Shown here: in pieces, positions 48,577 to 57,684 of the stretch
Numbering within the stretch: the first letter of the stretch is position 1
How the letters are laid out: every line of letters begins with the position of its first letter
Source: Rhodoblastus sp.
GTDB taxonomy: Bacteria; Pseudomonadota; Alphaproteobacteria; Rhizobiales; Beijerinckiaceae
Length of the DNA stretch: 64,000 bases
NCBI RefSeq assembly: GCF_019449565.1
Contig: NZ_JAGRPM010000063.1
Span: forward strand, 35,979-99,978
Direction of reading: 5' to 3'
Program-made: the position numbers and the translations under genes
The notes under the pieces: model-generated
Told to the model about the DNA's origin: nothing
The model's database searches: none
The model's input: the letters and a program-made list of their open reading frames with translations, nothing else

Positions 48577-50376
48577 TCACGCCGCCTTGCGCGAAAAGGT
48601 CTTGCGCAGATTGTCGAACAATTCGACCTTCACGCCCGCCTGTTTCATGATCAGCGTCTGCTGGGCCACGGAGAGGACGTTGTTCCAGGTCCAGTAGATG
48701 ACCAGACCGGCCGGGAATGCGCCGAGCATGAAGGTGAAGATCACCGGCATCCAGGCGAACATGGTCTTTTGCACCGGATCGGTCGGCTCCGGATTCATCT
48801 TCATCTGAACCCACATCGACACGCCCATGATCAGCGGCCAGATGCCGAGATGGAGTAGATGGCCAAATAGCGGCAGGTGGGTCGGATCGATCGGCAGCAG
48901 CCCGAACAGGTTGAAGACATTGGTCGGGTCCGGCGCAGAAAGGTCCTTGATCCAGCCGAAGAAGGGCGCCTGGCGCATTTCGATGGCGACGAAGAGCACC
49001 TTGTAGAGCGCGAAGAAGACGGGGATCTGCAACAGGACGGGCAGGCAGCCGGAGACCGGATTGATCTTCTCCCGCTTGTAAAGCTCCATCATTTCCTGCT
49101 GCTGCTTCACCTTGTCGTCGGGATAAAGCTCTTGCAACGCCTTGATCTTGGGCTGCATCTCCTTCATCCGCGCCATGGACAGATAGGAGCGGTTGGCCAG
49201 CGGGAAGAACAGGCCCTTGACGACGAGGGTGATGATGAGGATGGCGACGCCGAAATTGCCGACGAGCTTGTAGATTTCCTCAAGCAGCCAGAACATCGGC
49301 CGGGTCAGGAAGTGGAAATAGCCCCAGTCGATCAGCATATCGAGCTTCTTGATGCCGAGATCGTTCTGGTAATGATCGAGAACCTTGGATTCCTTGGCGC
49401 CCGCGAAGACGCGGGTGGTCAGCGCCATGTTTTCCCCGGGAGCGAGCGTCCGGGCCTCGCCGAAGACGTCGGCCTGATATTGCGGCGTCACGCCGGGAAA
49501 TTCGCGGAACCAGCCTTTGTAATTCTCGGACGAGTCGGGAATGATCGCCGTCGCCCAATATTTGTCGGTGAAGCCGAGCCAGCCACCCTGGGCGTAGCCC
49601 TCGCCCGGCAGAACCTTGGCGTTATTGGTCTCTTTGCCGATCGCCGCATAGGTCAGTTCGGTCGAGGGCTGGTCGGCGCCGACCACGCCGATGAAGCCTT
49701 CATGCAATACAGCGTAGCCTGAGGTCTTGGGCAGGCCCTGCCGGGTCGCGCCGGCATTGGGGAAGAGGGTGACCGCCTCCTTGCCCTTGTTCTGGATCGT
49801 GTCCGCCACGGTGAACATGAAGAACTCGTCGACCGAGACCTTGCGCTTGAAGACCAGGCCATTGCCGTTGTCGAAGGTCAGGGTGACGGGCGTGGCCGGA
49901 GTCAGCTTGTCGCCATCGGCGGCCCAGAGCGTGTCGGCCTTGGGCAGGTTGAGCGTCACGCCGCGCGGGGCGACATAGTTGAAGTCGATGAAATAGCCAT
50001 CCGGCGCGCCCGACGGCGACAGCAGGACGATGTTCGGGCTCTTGGGGTCGGTCGTCTCGCGATAATTCTTGAGCGAGACGTCGTCGAGCCGCGCGCCCTT
50101 GAGCGCGATCGAGCCGAACAGATTCGGCGTTTCGAGAGCGATTCGCTTGCTCTGGGCGAGCGCCTCCTCGCGGGTCAGGGGCGTCGGCGCGGCCAGGCGT
50201 CCCGGCTCGCCGGCGGCGCCCGGCTGAGCCGGATTGCCCGCCTCGATCTGGTTGAGCTGGTTCAGGGTTTGGCGCGCCTGCTGAACCTTGGGCGCGCCAT
50301 AGAAATGGTTCCAGCCGAGGATGACCAGGAGCGACAGGCCCATGGCTATGAGGAGATTGCGGGAATCCTGCTGCAT
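48577..50376 (-). CDS. yidC: Membrane protein insertase YidC/Oxa1
   Basis: Inserts and folds inner-membrane proteins. The 599-aa gram-negative type has an N-terminal helix ([16 protein letters not shown]), a large periplasmic beta domain (about 55-365), and the Oxa1 core of five helices (about 370-580). The core includes [19 protein letters not shown] and [23 protein letters not shown]. It ends with a basic tail. rnpA ends 11 bp upstream. Confidence 0.97.
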   Translation of the reverse strand: MQQDSRNLLIAMGLSLLVILGWNHFYGAPKVQQARQTLNQLNQIEAGNPAQPGAAGEPGRLAAPTPLTREEALAQSKRIALETPNLFGSIALKGARLDDVSLKNYRETTDPKSPNIVLLSPSGAPDGYFIDFNYVAPRGVTLNLPKADTLWAADGDKLTPATPVTLTFDNGNGLVFKRKVSVDEFFMFTVADTIQNKGKEAVTLFPNAGATRQGLPKTSGYAVLHEGFIGVVGADQPSTELTYAAIGKETNNAKVLPGEGYAQGGWLGFTDKYWATAIIPDSSENYKGWFREFPGVTPQYQADVFGEARTLAPGENMALTTRVFAGAKESKVLDHYQNDLGIKKLDMLIDWGYFHFLTRPMFWLLEEIYKLVGNFGVAILIITLVVKGLFFPLANRSYLSMARMKEMQPKIKALQELYPDDKVKQQQEMMELYKREKINPVSGCLPVLLQIPVFFALYKVLFVAIEMRQAPFFGWIKDLSAPDPTNVFNLFGLLPIDPTHLPLFGHLLHLGIWPLIMGVSMWVQMKMNPEPTDPVQKTMFAWMPVIFTFMLGAFPAGLVIYWTWNNVLSVAQQTLIMKQAGVKVELFDNLRKTFSRKAA

Positions 50377-50387
50377 GTTCAGAGGTC

Positions 50388-50831
50388 TTACTTGCGGTCG
50401 GCGGCCTGTGCGGCGGGAGACCGGCCAGGGCCGGCCCGATGGATTTTCTTCAGGGCGCGGGCGAGTTCGCCGCGCAATTCGTCGAAGGGCGCGGCCAAAG
50501 CCTCGCGCCGCGCCGCGAGGACATAATCGCAGCGGAGCTGGAACAGCGATTCGTCCGCCAGCCGGACCGCCTCGCGCAAGCGGCGCCGGATGCGGTTGCG
50601 GACGACGGAATTGCCGACTTTCTTGGTGACGGTGAAACCGACGCGGGCCGATTCGACGCCGTCCGGGGCGGCTTTGCGTTCACGCGCCTGCAGCACGAAG
50701 CTGTGCTGGTGCTGGCGTCGCCCCTTGGCGGCGGAAAGGAAATCGGCGCGCTTTTTCAGTCGCAAAACACCAAGACGCACGCCGGAGACGGCGTGCGTGG
50801 AAAAGGTGTCGCCGTCTTCTGGACGGGTCAT
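50388..50831 (-). CDS. rnpA: Ribonuclease P protein component
   Basis: Basic protein subunit of RNase P, which matures tRNA 5' ends. The 147-aa product has the F-x-x-x-K region [13 protein letters not shown] and the RNR signature [19 protein letters not shown]. The N- and C-terminal extensions are longer than in the about 120-aa enteric form. It lies between rpmH and yidC. Confidence 0.95.
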   Translation of the reverse strand: MTRPEDGDTFSTHAVSGVRLGVLRLKKRADFLSAAKGRRQHQHSFVLQARERKAAPDGVESARVGFTVTKKVGNSVVRNRIRRRLREAVRLADESLFQLRCDYVLAARREALAAPFDELRGELARALKKIHRAGPGRSPAAQAADRK

Positions 50832-50862
50832 GGCGAAAGCCGGGCGCGCCGGCGTCGCGGCG

Positions 50863-50997
50863 TCAGGCCGAGAGACGCTTGCGGCCGCGCGCGCGGCGGG
50901 CGGCGACGACCTTGCGTCCGCCGACAGTGGCCATGCGCGCGCGGAAGCCGTGACGGCGCTTGCGCACGAGTTTGGAAGGTTGATAGGTCCGCTTCAC
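50863..50997 (-). CDS. rpmH: 50S ribosomal protein L34
   Basis: The 44-residue basic protein reads [20 protein letters not shown] after the start and ends [10 protein letters not shown], the L34 consensus. The start codon is GTG at 50997 behind CGGAG; the open frame further upstream is leader. First gene of the rpmH-rnpA-yidC-engB cluster. Confidence 0.96.
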   Translation of the reverse strand: MKRTYQPSKLVRKRRHGFRARMATVGGRKVVAARRARGRKRLSA

Positions 50998-51144
50998 GGG
51001 TCTGCTCCGGTTTGTCTGGGCGCGTCGACAGGGCCGGACGCCGCCATATTTTAAAAGCTTCGCGCTTGCCGCTCCTGCTCGCCGCCTTTGATCAGCGCCA
51101 ATAACAGAAACGACCACGGCGCGAAGCCGAAAATCGCGAGCGGC

Positions 51145-51174
51145 GTTATAGAGTCATGGTCCGCCAAAAGTCAA
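51145..51174 (-). promoter_or_regulatory. Sigma-70 promoter of rpmH
   Basis: On the minus strand TTGACT (51174-51169) and TATAAC (51150-51145) are 18 bp apart, a close match to the housekeeping consensus. Transcription would begin near 51138, giving a leader of about 140 nt before rpmH. Confidence 0.75.
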
Positions 51175-51283
51175 CGCGAGGGAAGTGAATTTGCCGTCGC
51201 CATGCATCTTTGCCTATTGCCAAGCCCGCCGAGAGCGGTTAAACACCGCGCCACTCGCCGGGCCGCTTGGTCCGATGCGTGAT

Positions 51284-51360
51284 GCGCCCGTAGCTCAGCT
51301 GGATAGAGCACTAGACTACGAATCTAGGGGTCAGAGGTTCGAATCCTTTCGGGCGCGCCA
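51284..51360 (+). tRNA. tRNA-Arg (anticodon ACG)
   Basis: The 77-nt gene has a GCGCCCG/CGGGCGC acceptor stem, a D-arm (GCTC...GAGC), anticodon stem CTAGA/TCTAG with loop CTACGAA (anticodon at 51318-51320), a GGTTCGAATCC T-arm and an encoded CCA. The A at position 34 is expected to become inosine and read CGU/CGC/CGA. The 3' half overlaps the end of the serine recombinase gene on the other strand. Confidence 0.97.
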
Positions 51361-52986
51361 TTTACGTACAAAACCACGAACATTATCCAACCGGGTCCGC
51401 TGGCCTGCGATGACGGCCGCAAGAGTGGCTTTGTCGCCGACGATCCGGACCTTGTCGTCATCGACCTCTATGTAAGAAATCACTGACCGCAAATAGGATT
51501 TTCGCCCCTGAACGTCGGCCGAGTCGATTTTCTCGCAGACAAGGGCTGCGAAGGCTTCTATCCGCTCGGGGGTGATCGCGGCGCTTGAGGCGATCTGGCT
51601 TGCGATCCTGTCGAGCGAGGCCTGGGCGATATCCCGCTCGGTCTTCAGCGCCTTGACTCGGTTCCGGAGGTCTTCGTCGAGGTCGATCACGCCCTCTTCG
51701 ATGGCGCGATAGAGCCGGGAGAGTTTGTCTTGCCTGGCGTTGAGTTCGACCTGAAGCGCGGCGCGGCGGCCCTCGACCGCCCGGTCCTTGGCGCCCTGCC
51801 GCTCGACAAGCCCTTCGAGAATGACGGCCAGGCGGTCAGGCGAGAAAAGCCGCTCTTTGACATTGGCGATGACGAGATCGTCCAGCTTCTCCATCGGCAT
51901 ATGCCGCGCCCGGCAAACCGATTTTCCCTTCTGCTGGCAGCCAGCGCAGCTGTAGTAGCTTTAGTTGCGATCCCGGCGTCGCGTTCCGGTTCTCGTCATG
52001 CCGGCGCCGCATGAGGCGCAAACGGCGAGGCCGGTCAGGAGCGTCGGACCATTGACGACCCTCGGAGGGGTGACCCTGGGGTTCTGGGCCGCAAGTCGCG
52101 CCTGCACGTGTTCGAATAAGTCCAGCGGGATGATTGTCGGGACGTCAATCTCGACGATGGAAGCCGGATCGTTTCGCTGGCCAGTCCGGGAATTTCGCAC
52201 GCCATAAGGCCATTTTCCGGTCGCGTAGCACCTGTTGGTGAGGATGACATGGACGGGCCCGACCCCAAAAGTTGCGCCCCGGCGCGTGCGGTAGCCCCGC
52301 GCGTTGAGCCACTTGGTTGTGTCCTTGACCCCCAGCGGCCCCGAAATTCCGTCGCCCTCGGCATAGAGACGGAAGATCAACCGGACGAGTTCAGCCTCGA
52401 CGGGATCGACGTCGAGCCGCTTCTTGATCTTCGAACCGCGCCGTTCTGCCTCCACGATGCGATAGCCCAGAGGCGGGGTTGCGCCGTTCCAGAATCCTTG
52501 TTTGGCGGATTCGCGCATGGCCCGGGTGACGTTCTTGCCGTTCTCGCGCGAGGTGTATTCGTCGAAAATGCCGATGATCTGGCGCATCAGGTTTTGGGAC
52601 GGGTCGTCGCCGGTCGGCTGCGTCACCGAGACGACGTCGACGCCGCACTTCCGCAGTTGCCGGATGGTCAGCTCCATCTCGGCGCCGTTGCGATAAAAGC
52701 GGGAGAACGAATGCACGCAGATCACGTCAAACCGCCGATTGGGATCCCCGGCCTGCTCCAGCATCCGTTGGAAGACTGGCCGTCGATCGTCGGTCGCAGA
52801 GGCGCCGGGCTCGACATATTCCTCGGTGACGATCCATCCCTGGCCTTCGCAATACCGGCGCGTCAGGTCGCGCTGAGACGGGAGCGAGACGTCGCCCGCG
52901 GCCTGGCGGCCTGTGCTGACGCGCAAATAGAGTGCGGCGCGTTTAGCGGCGAGCGGCGCGCTTTGCGGGGCGTTACGAAAGGCCAT
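51331..52986 (-). pseudogene. Large serine recombinase with in-frame nonsense codon
   Basis: From ATG 52986 (GGGAG nine bases upstream) the first 341 codons encode a resolvase/invertase catalytic domain (nucleophile Ser24 in LYLRVSTGRQ), then a recombinase domain and CASCGAGMTR, half of a zinc ribbon. TAA follows at 51963-51961. The same frame continues with YYSCAGCQQKGKSVC, completing the ribbon, then a coiled-coil C-terminal region to TGA at 51331. Restored, the protein would be 551 aa. The last ten residues (WRARKDSNL) are read from the complement of the tRNA-Arg 3' end. Either inactive, or the first 341 residues are made alone. Confidence 0.85.
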
Positions 52987-53084
52987 GACAGGCGCTCCCT
53001 GGAGATAGAGACGGGAAAAGGGGAGATGGCGGATGGTACGCGAGAAGCCGCTCGCTGCCGAGGGCGTTGTTGCTCTTTGCGTGC

Positions 53085-53384
53085 TTAGTCTTTGCCGGAC
53101 AAAAAGCTGTCGAGATCCGAACCGAGCAGAAGAACCAGGGCGTCGAGTTCGCCTGGTGTGACCGGCGTCTCGGGGCCAAGATCACTTTCGAGCTCATAGA
53201 GCCTGTCGTCGACGCGGGGGCTACGACGCCGAACCGACGTGGGGACGTTCCGGGTCGTCGCAGGGAGGCATGGCGAATTTGATTGCGCCGGCGCCCGCAA
53301 AATTCGTCCGCGCGCCGCCCGACGAGGCGATGTCTTGAAGGTTCCCTGCGAATCGGAACTGTCCGGGCGACGTGGCTTGCGCAT
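53085..53384 (-). CDS. Small hypothetical protein upstream of the serine recombinase
   Basis: The 99-aa product has a basic, probably disordered N-terminal half and an acidic C-terminal half (VDDRLYELESDLGPE, GELDALVLLLGSDLDSFL). The gene runs in the same direction as the recombinase, which starts 98 bp after its stop. The ATG at 53384 lacks a clear ribosome-binding site, so the true start may be internal. No family recognised; it could be an accessory protein of the recombinase. Confidence 0.45.
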   Translation of the reverse strand: MRKPRRPDSSDSQGTFKTSPRRAARGRILRAPAQSNSPCLPATTRNVPTSVRRRSPRVDDRLYELESDLGPETPVTPGELDALVLLLGSDLDSFLSGKD

Positions 53385-53472
53385 GAGGCCAAAATCGTCG
53401 AGGCCAGCGCCCTGGGCGATCCCGCAAGGTCAGACAAATTTCGACCAGTTCTGAGGCTGACTGCGATCGTCT

Positions 53473-54267
53473 TCATTTCTGAGCACACATTATTTCGGCC
53501 CGAGCGCTCTCGTCGATCCTAAATTGCTTCACGATGCCTGGAATCGCATTTTCGAGGCCTTCAGCGGGCAGGCCGCATGCCGACATCACGCCGGCGCACA
53601 GGGTGACGAACCGGCCAGTTTTCGCAACGCTCGCCTCTTTCCCGATAATGTCGGGCGCAGACCTCGCAAGTTCGTAAATCAGAAGCCGTCTCTCCAATTG
53701 CGGCGTCCGGCCACCGCGGTTGAGCCGATCAAGCTCGACCCATTTCTTGAGGGGCGCATAGGTCTGCTCGACGAGATACGGGAGGAGACGGTGGCTGTGT
53801 TTAAGGCCAAGCGCTTCTCGCATCGGCCGAGACCGCTCCTCAAGCGTAGCCAGCGTCCCCTCCGCCGCCATCAGTTCGATTTGGAAATCGAAATTCCGGG
53901 GGAAGACATTTTCGCCGAGCGCCTGACTCATACCGGAAAAGGTCAGCGACTTGCCGAGAAAGGCGCCGGTGTCATGCGGAAGAACGAATTCCAGAACGTC
54001 TGCGTTTCGGCGACATTCATAATCCAGATGCGCAAACGCCTTTTCCATCAATCTCAGGCGCCTGGTTAGCTCTTTGCGTTCGGGTCGAGCGGAGACCACC
54101 TGGTTGTAGAATTCCACGTCGGCGTGAACGTGCCTTAGCGTAATTATGAGAGCGTGGGCCTGCGCCTCCGTCAGTTTCAGGTCACAGATTAGGTTGTCCC
54201 ATGCCTCAGATAGGGGAATGGTTATGTTGACCAGTTGCGCCTTGGCCTTCGCTTCGGACTTCGTCAT
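53473..54267 (-). CDS. Hypothetical protein, third gene of the tyrosine-recombinase module
   Basis: The 264-aa soluble protein appears mostly helical and starts MTKSEAKAKAQLVNITIPLS. No catalytic motif, zinc site or HTH is evident, and I do not recognise a family. Its ATG overlaps the stop of the 360-aa recombinase by four bases (ATGA), so it is made together with the two recombinases and probably assists them, as small third proteins do in Tn554-type transposition. That comparison is by arrangement, not sequence. Confidence 0.75.
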   Translation of the reverse strand: MTKSEAKAKAQLVNITIPLSEAWDNLICDLKLTEAQAHALIITLRHVHADVEFYNQVVSARPERKELTRRLRLMEKAFAHLDYECRRNADVLEFVLPHDTGAFLGKSLTFSGMSQALGENVFPRNFDFQIELMAAEGTLATLEERSRPMREALGLKHSHRLLPYLVEQTYAPLKKWVELDRLNRGGRTPQLERRLLIYELARSAPDIIGKEASVAKTGRFVTLCAGVMSACGLPAEGLENAIPGIVKQFRIDESARAEIMCAQK

Positions 54268-55346
54268 ATTTTCTTCCTGTCGCCGAACACCGCGTCGATA
54301 TAGGCGCGATGAGCCTCGTAACCCCTGGCCTGCTGGTAATATCTCTCGGTCGTGGTGAACGTCCGGTGCCCCAGCAACGGCGCCGCCAATCGGACATGCT
54401 CGGGATCTGCTATCGCCATTGTCGTGGCGGCGGCGTCGCGGAAGAGGTGCGGATTGATCGCGACGCCGAAGCCGTCTTTCGTCCTGGCCCTTACGCGATC
54501 GTATAAAGCGATCTGCGTCATCGGTGAGCCGTCCTTCGAAACCCAGACTGCGCCGTCGATCGGGCGCGTCCAGCGTCCCTCCCTCGCCGCAAGAACAGGT
54601 CGGTGAATCTGGAGATAGTTTTCGAGCGGCGCATGCAAGATGTCGGGCAAGCCGATTTCGAAGGCGGCATGGGTTTTCGTTTCATCCTCGCCGAAGGCGA
54701 CAAGCCATTCCGAGCCCTGCCGGATCAGCGTCCGGTCGAGGACAAGATCCGCGAGATTGCGCCGACGAAGCGGGATCAAGGCGAGGAAGGCGAGGATCAT
54801 TCCGTCGCGATAGGCGATGGCCGCTTCCAGGCCAGATGACAAACCGGCGCTCGTCATCAGATGGAAGCCAAGATCGACCAGTTCATCCGTGAGATGAAGG
54901 TTCGCTTTGTCGCGGACGGGGCGATGCCGAGCGCGAATCTTCGAGGCCGCCTCGTTGATGAATGACCAATTGCGCTCCGGTCCCATGACCTTCGCGACCT
55001 CGCCAAGCTCTTGCAAGCGGCTCAGAGTCGTCTGGGTGCTGTTGTCGAGGGCGATCAGGCTGTCGACGTAGGCGCGAACGCGCTCGCGCGTAATTCGGTC
55101 GGCTGGCGCTTTGTTAAAGTCGTCACGCGCAAAAGAGGACAAGAAGTTAATCCATCGGCCATAGCCTTTCTCGGCTTTCCGGTTGCTGATGGCGGAGTGG
55201 TTCGATCTTGCGCCAACTTCGTCGTCGAGGATGTCGACTGGCGCGCATGCCGCGAGCCATAGCCGTCGATCGGTCTCCGGCCATCTGGATGGCGGCAGGC
55301 AGGCGCGCTCGGGCGCTTTCCCGTGACCATAAGGACCACCGCTCAT
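54264..55346 (-). CDS. Tyrosine recombinase/integrase (360 aa)
   Basis: The C-terminal catalytic domain shows the Arg of IPLRRRNLADLVLD, His300 and Arg303 in HLFRDAAAT, His327 in LLGHRTFTTT, and Tyr336/337 in ERYYQQ. The nucleophile is one of these, most likely the first. A core-binding domain (about residues 40-150) precedes it. Start ATG 55346 overlaps the stop of the 570-aa recombinase (ATGA), with GGAG upstream. Both active sites appear complete, so the pair may act as a heteromeric recombinase. Confidence 0.9.
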   Translation of the reverse strand: MSGGPYGHGKAPERACLPPSRWPETDRRLWLAACAPVDILDDEVGARSNHSAISNRKAEKGYGRWINFLSSFARDDFNKAPADRITRERVRAYVDSLIALDNSTQTTLSRLQELGEVAKVMGPERNWSFINEAASKIRARHRPVRDKANLHLTDELVDLGFHLMTSAGLSSGLEAAIAYRDGMILAFLALIPLRRRNLADLVLDRTLIRQGSEWLVAFGEDETKTHAAFEIGLPDILHAPLENYLQIHRPVLAAREGRWTRPIDGAVWVSKDGSPMTQIALYDRVRARTKDGFGVAINPHLFRDAAATTMAIADPEHVRLAAPLLGHRTFTTTERYYQQARGYEAHRAYIDAVFGDRKKI

Positions 55347-57055
55347 TTCGGCTCCTCTTTCATTTTGGCGCGGCCGGGGACGCCTCCATTCTTGGCGCGG
55401 CGATGCGGCGGCGTAGCTTTTGCTCGACGCTCGCTGATCACGGCTGCAAAGTGCTTGCCTGCGGTCCGCGTCTCCGCCCCGGCGTAAAAGCTCATCGTCG
55501 TATCAAACGAATGATGACGCAGAACCTCCTTCACGACCGAATATTGCCCTGGACGCAGATCCAGGAAGATTTTCGCGCCGGCGTGCCGGAAGAGGTGCGG
55601 ATTGACCTCAAGGCCTGTGAAACGGAAGACGGTCGCCTTTATTTGGGTTCCAAGCCCGTAGGCGGCTTTTGGAGCCGCCCCTTCTCCTGGAAACAGGGCG
55701 TCCGTCTCGGCGCGCAGGAGGTGCGGCCGATAGTCCCGGATGTACCATGCGATGATCTCAATCGTTTCGGGGGGCAATTCGAAGTCGATCGGCGCCTTGT
55801 TCTTGGTGTCGTTCTCGGCGATGACCAGATAAACGCGATTGCCACGGGGAACCAGGTTCCTGCGCATGTCGATCTGCGCCAGATTCTTGAGCCGTAAGGG
55901 AACGGCCTGGAGGATCGCGATCGCCGCCGCCATCTGGGCGTCGATCGCCTTGAGTTTTGGCGCCCGCCGATCCTTTTCGACGGCACAACGAATCTGCTGC
56001 GGAAGGATTAGAAAACGGTCCACAGCACCGGGATCGTCAAACGGGCGCAGCCGCTCGCGGTTCTTCGGCGTCAGGCGCCGCGGTCCGGCGGGAAAGCGCG
56101 CGGCCAGATTCTTCATCTTGAACTGGATCAGATCGTCGGCCTTCGCCCAATGTTTGGCGACGCCTTTCAGGAAACCGGCCATTTGCGAGACCTGGGGCGA
56201 GTTCTTGCCGTCATGACGATCGAGCAAGAACCGTAAAACCAGTTTGAAGTTCTCGAGGCTGACGACGTCGGCGAGCGAACAGATGGATTCAGGCGGGACG
56301 CCCTTGTGGACGAGCGCAGAGGCCGCGACGCGCAACTGGTATGCGCGGGTCTTCAATGACGCGGCCCGGAGCGGGCGAGGAGGCCCGTCCTCGTCCAAGT
56401 CGGCGCCCGACTGGCGCAAAAGAAACGCGTCGACGTCAGTTTTCAGCGAAGCCGGAAAAGCGGACCAGTCCAGCACATAGATTTCGCGGCGAACGATTCG
56501 AGGTATCTCGACATCAGGCCAACCTGCGATTTCCCGCCGACAGGCGTTCCAGGTCCAGACGATCATATCCCAGGTCTGCTCTGGCTTCGAACGCAGGCGA
56601 TCGCCGTGAATCGCTTCGCGATAGGCCTCAAGGTCGTCGAGGGTGACGTCGGCAGGGCGAACGCCCTTCGCGCCAAGATACCGGGCCATAGCAAGAAGTC
56701 GCGTCGCGCGGTTCCGCGGCAGAGGTTTGAGCAGAGCTTCCCATTCGGGCGTCAACGGCAAAGCCTGGCGCCCCGGCTGCATCGGGCGGGCAAGGCTAAG
56801 CGCCTTGCCGACGAGCGACCTGATGTTTGTCCAACGACCATTCGACAATCCCTCGGCCTCTGGCGCGATCGCCTCCATCCGGCGGCGCAACCTTGCCGGA
56901 TCGGCGGCGATATCCCGAGGTTCCGCGCCGAGCAGGCGCGCGAGCGTGCGCACCGCGGAGATCTGGTCGCGCTTTTGGGTCGGCGACAGATTCGCGCGTT
57001 CAATCAGAGGGATGAGATCGGCGAGCGTGCTTCGTGAAGCTTCGGAAGTGGTCAT
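55343..57055 (-). CDS. Tyrosine recombinase/integrase (570 aa)
   Basis: The long tyrosine recombinase has an extended N-terminal part (about 1-330) with likely core-binding helices, and a C-terminal catalytic domain. The latter carries the Arg of VPLRLKNLAQID, His487 and Arg490 in HLFRHAGA, His514/515 in LRHHSFDTT, and Tyr524 in MSFYAG. A basic tail follows. I place the start at ATG 57055 (MTTSEASRST); an upstream start at 57133 would code through an AT-rich palindromic region. It heads a three-gene unit with ATGA overlaps. Confidence 0.9.
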   Translation of the reverse strand: MTTSEASRSTLADLIPLIERANLSPTQKRDQISAVRTLARLLGAEPRDIAADPARLRRRMEAIAPEAEGLSNGRWTNIRSLVGKALSLARPMQPGRQALPLTPEWEALLKPLPRNRATRLLAMARYLGAKGVRPADVTLDDLEAYREAIHGDRLRSKPEQTWDMIVWTWNACRREIAGWPDVEIPRIVRREIYVLDWSAFPASLKTDVDAFLLRQSGADLDEDGPPRPLRAASLKTRAYQLRVAASALVHKGVPPESICSLADVVSLENFKLVLRFLLDRHDGKNSPQVSQMAGFLKGVAKHWAKADDLIQFKMKNLAARFPAGPRRLTPKNRERLRPFDDPGAVDRFLILPQQIRCAVEKDRRAPKLKAIDAQMAAAIAILQAVPLRLKNLAQIDMRRNLVPRGNRVYLVIAENDTKNKAPIDFELPPETIEIIAWYIRDYRPHLLRAETDALFPGEGAAPKAAYGLGTQIKATVFRFTGLEVNPHLFRHAGAKIFLDLRPGQYSVVKEVLRHHSFDTTMSFYAGAETRTAGKHFAAVISERRAKATPPHRRAKNGGVPGRAKMKEEPK

Positions 57056-57098
57056 GTGCGGTCTCGTTATGACACGAGTGGACAGGCGGTCATTTTCG

Positions 57099-57148
57099 TT
57101 ATTACCATACTTATTAAACGAATGCGTTTGCATGATAGTGTAATAACG
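57099..57148. promoter_or_regulatory. AT-rich dyad between the excisionase-like gene and the recombinases
   Basis: CGTTATTAC (57099-57107) and GTAATAACG (57140-57148) are a perfect 9-bp inverted repeat. Inside are AAACG-AATG-CGTTT and ATGC-GTTT-GCAT. The base composition is far more AT-rich than anything nearby. It lies upstream of the recombinase unit, fitting an operator/promoter or a recombination core site. Confidence 0.5.
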
Positions 57149-57165
57149 ATAATAAAAATATAATG

Positions 57166-57684
57166 TTATTTCAATGTCTCACCGCTTCCGATTAATGCCA
57201 CGAGATCCCTGCGCCTAATCCGTACCGACCGGCCGATCCGAACCGCTGGGATTGACCCCGATGCGATGAGGCGGCGGATCGTTCGCTGAGAGACATTCAG
57301 GATTTGAGCAGCGTCTTTGGTGGTAAGAAGAGGCGCTAGCGTGCTCGCGTGGGTTGATGGGTCGCGTCTTCCGCTGCTCTTTCGACCGCATTCAATGGTT
57401 GTTTCATCGCCAACCGAGGCGTCGGCGCCGCCGGTACTGCCCATGTCAGCCCGATCCGATGTGGACCACTTGGTCGGAGCTGAATTGACGGCCGCTGCAC
57501 TAACCCAGTCGGGAAGGCCGCACGGAAGCTCTTGTGGTCCGGGCCTCGAAGCGGAGCGGGATGAAGTATTCGGGACGGTAGAAACCTGACGAACGGCAGC
57601 CCCAGTTCCCGAGGCCCCCGGTGTTTGATCGCTCGCCTGGACTTGCGAGCAAAAAATTGGAGGCGATGTACGAGATTGACGCAT
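57166..57684 (-). CDS. Excisionase-like helix-turn-helix protein
   Basis: The last 55 residues (about 117-172) form an excisionase-family winged HTH: LLTTKDAAQILNVSQRTIRR, LIASGSIPAVRIGRSVRIRR, then DLVALIGSGE. The first 110 residues are Ser/Ala/Pro-rich and may be disordered or not translated; a start at ATG 57444 is an alternative. It lies just upstream of the recombinase unit on the same strand and probably directs excision or controls the module. Confidence 0.7.
   Translation of the reverse strand: MRQSRTSPPIFCSQVQASDQTPGASGTGAAVRQVSTVPNTSSRSASRPGPQELPCGLPDWVSAAAVNSAPTKWSTSDRADMGSTGGADASVGDETTIECGRKSSGRRDPSTHASTLAPLLTTKDAAQILNVSQRTIRRLIASGSIPAVRIGRSVRIRRRDLVALIGSGETLK

Noticed and set aside
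51284..57684. Direct repeat of the tRNA 3' end as a second attachment site
   Set aside because: I looked for a second copy of the tRNA-Arg 3' end through about 58.4 kb and near 62 kb and found none long enough to call.
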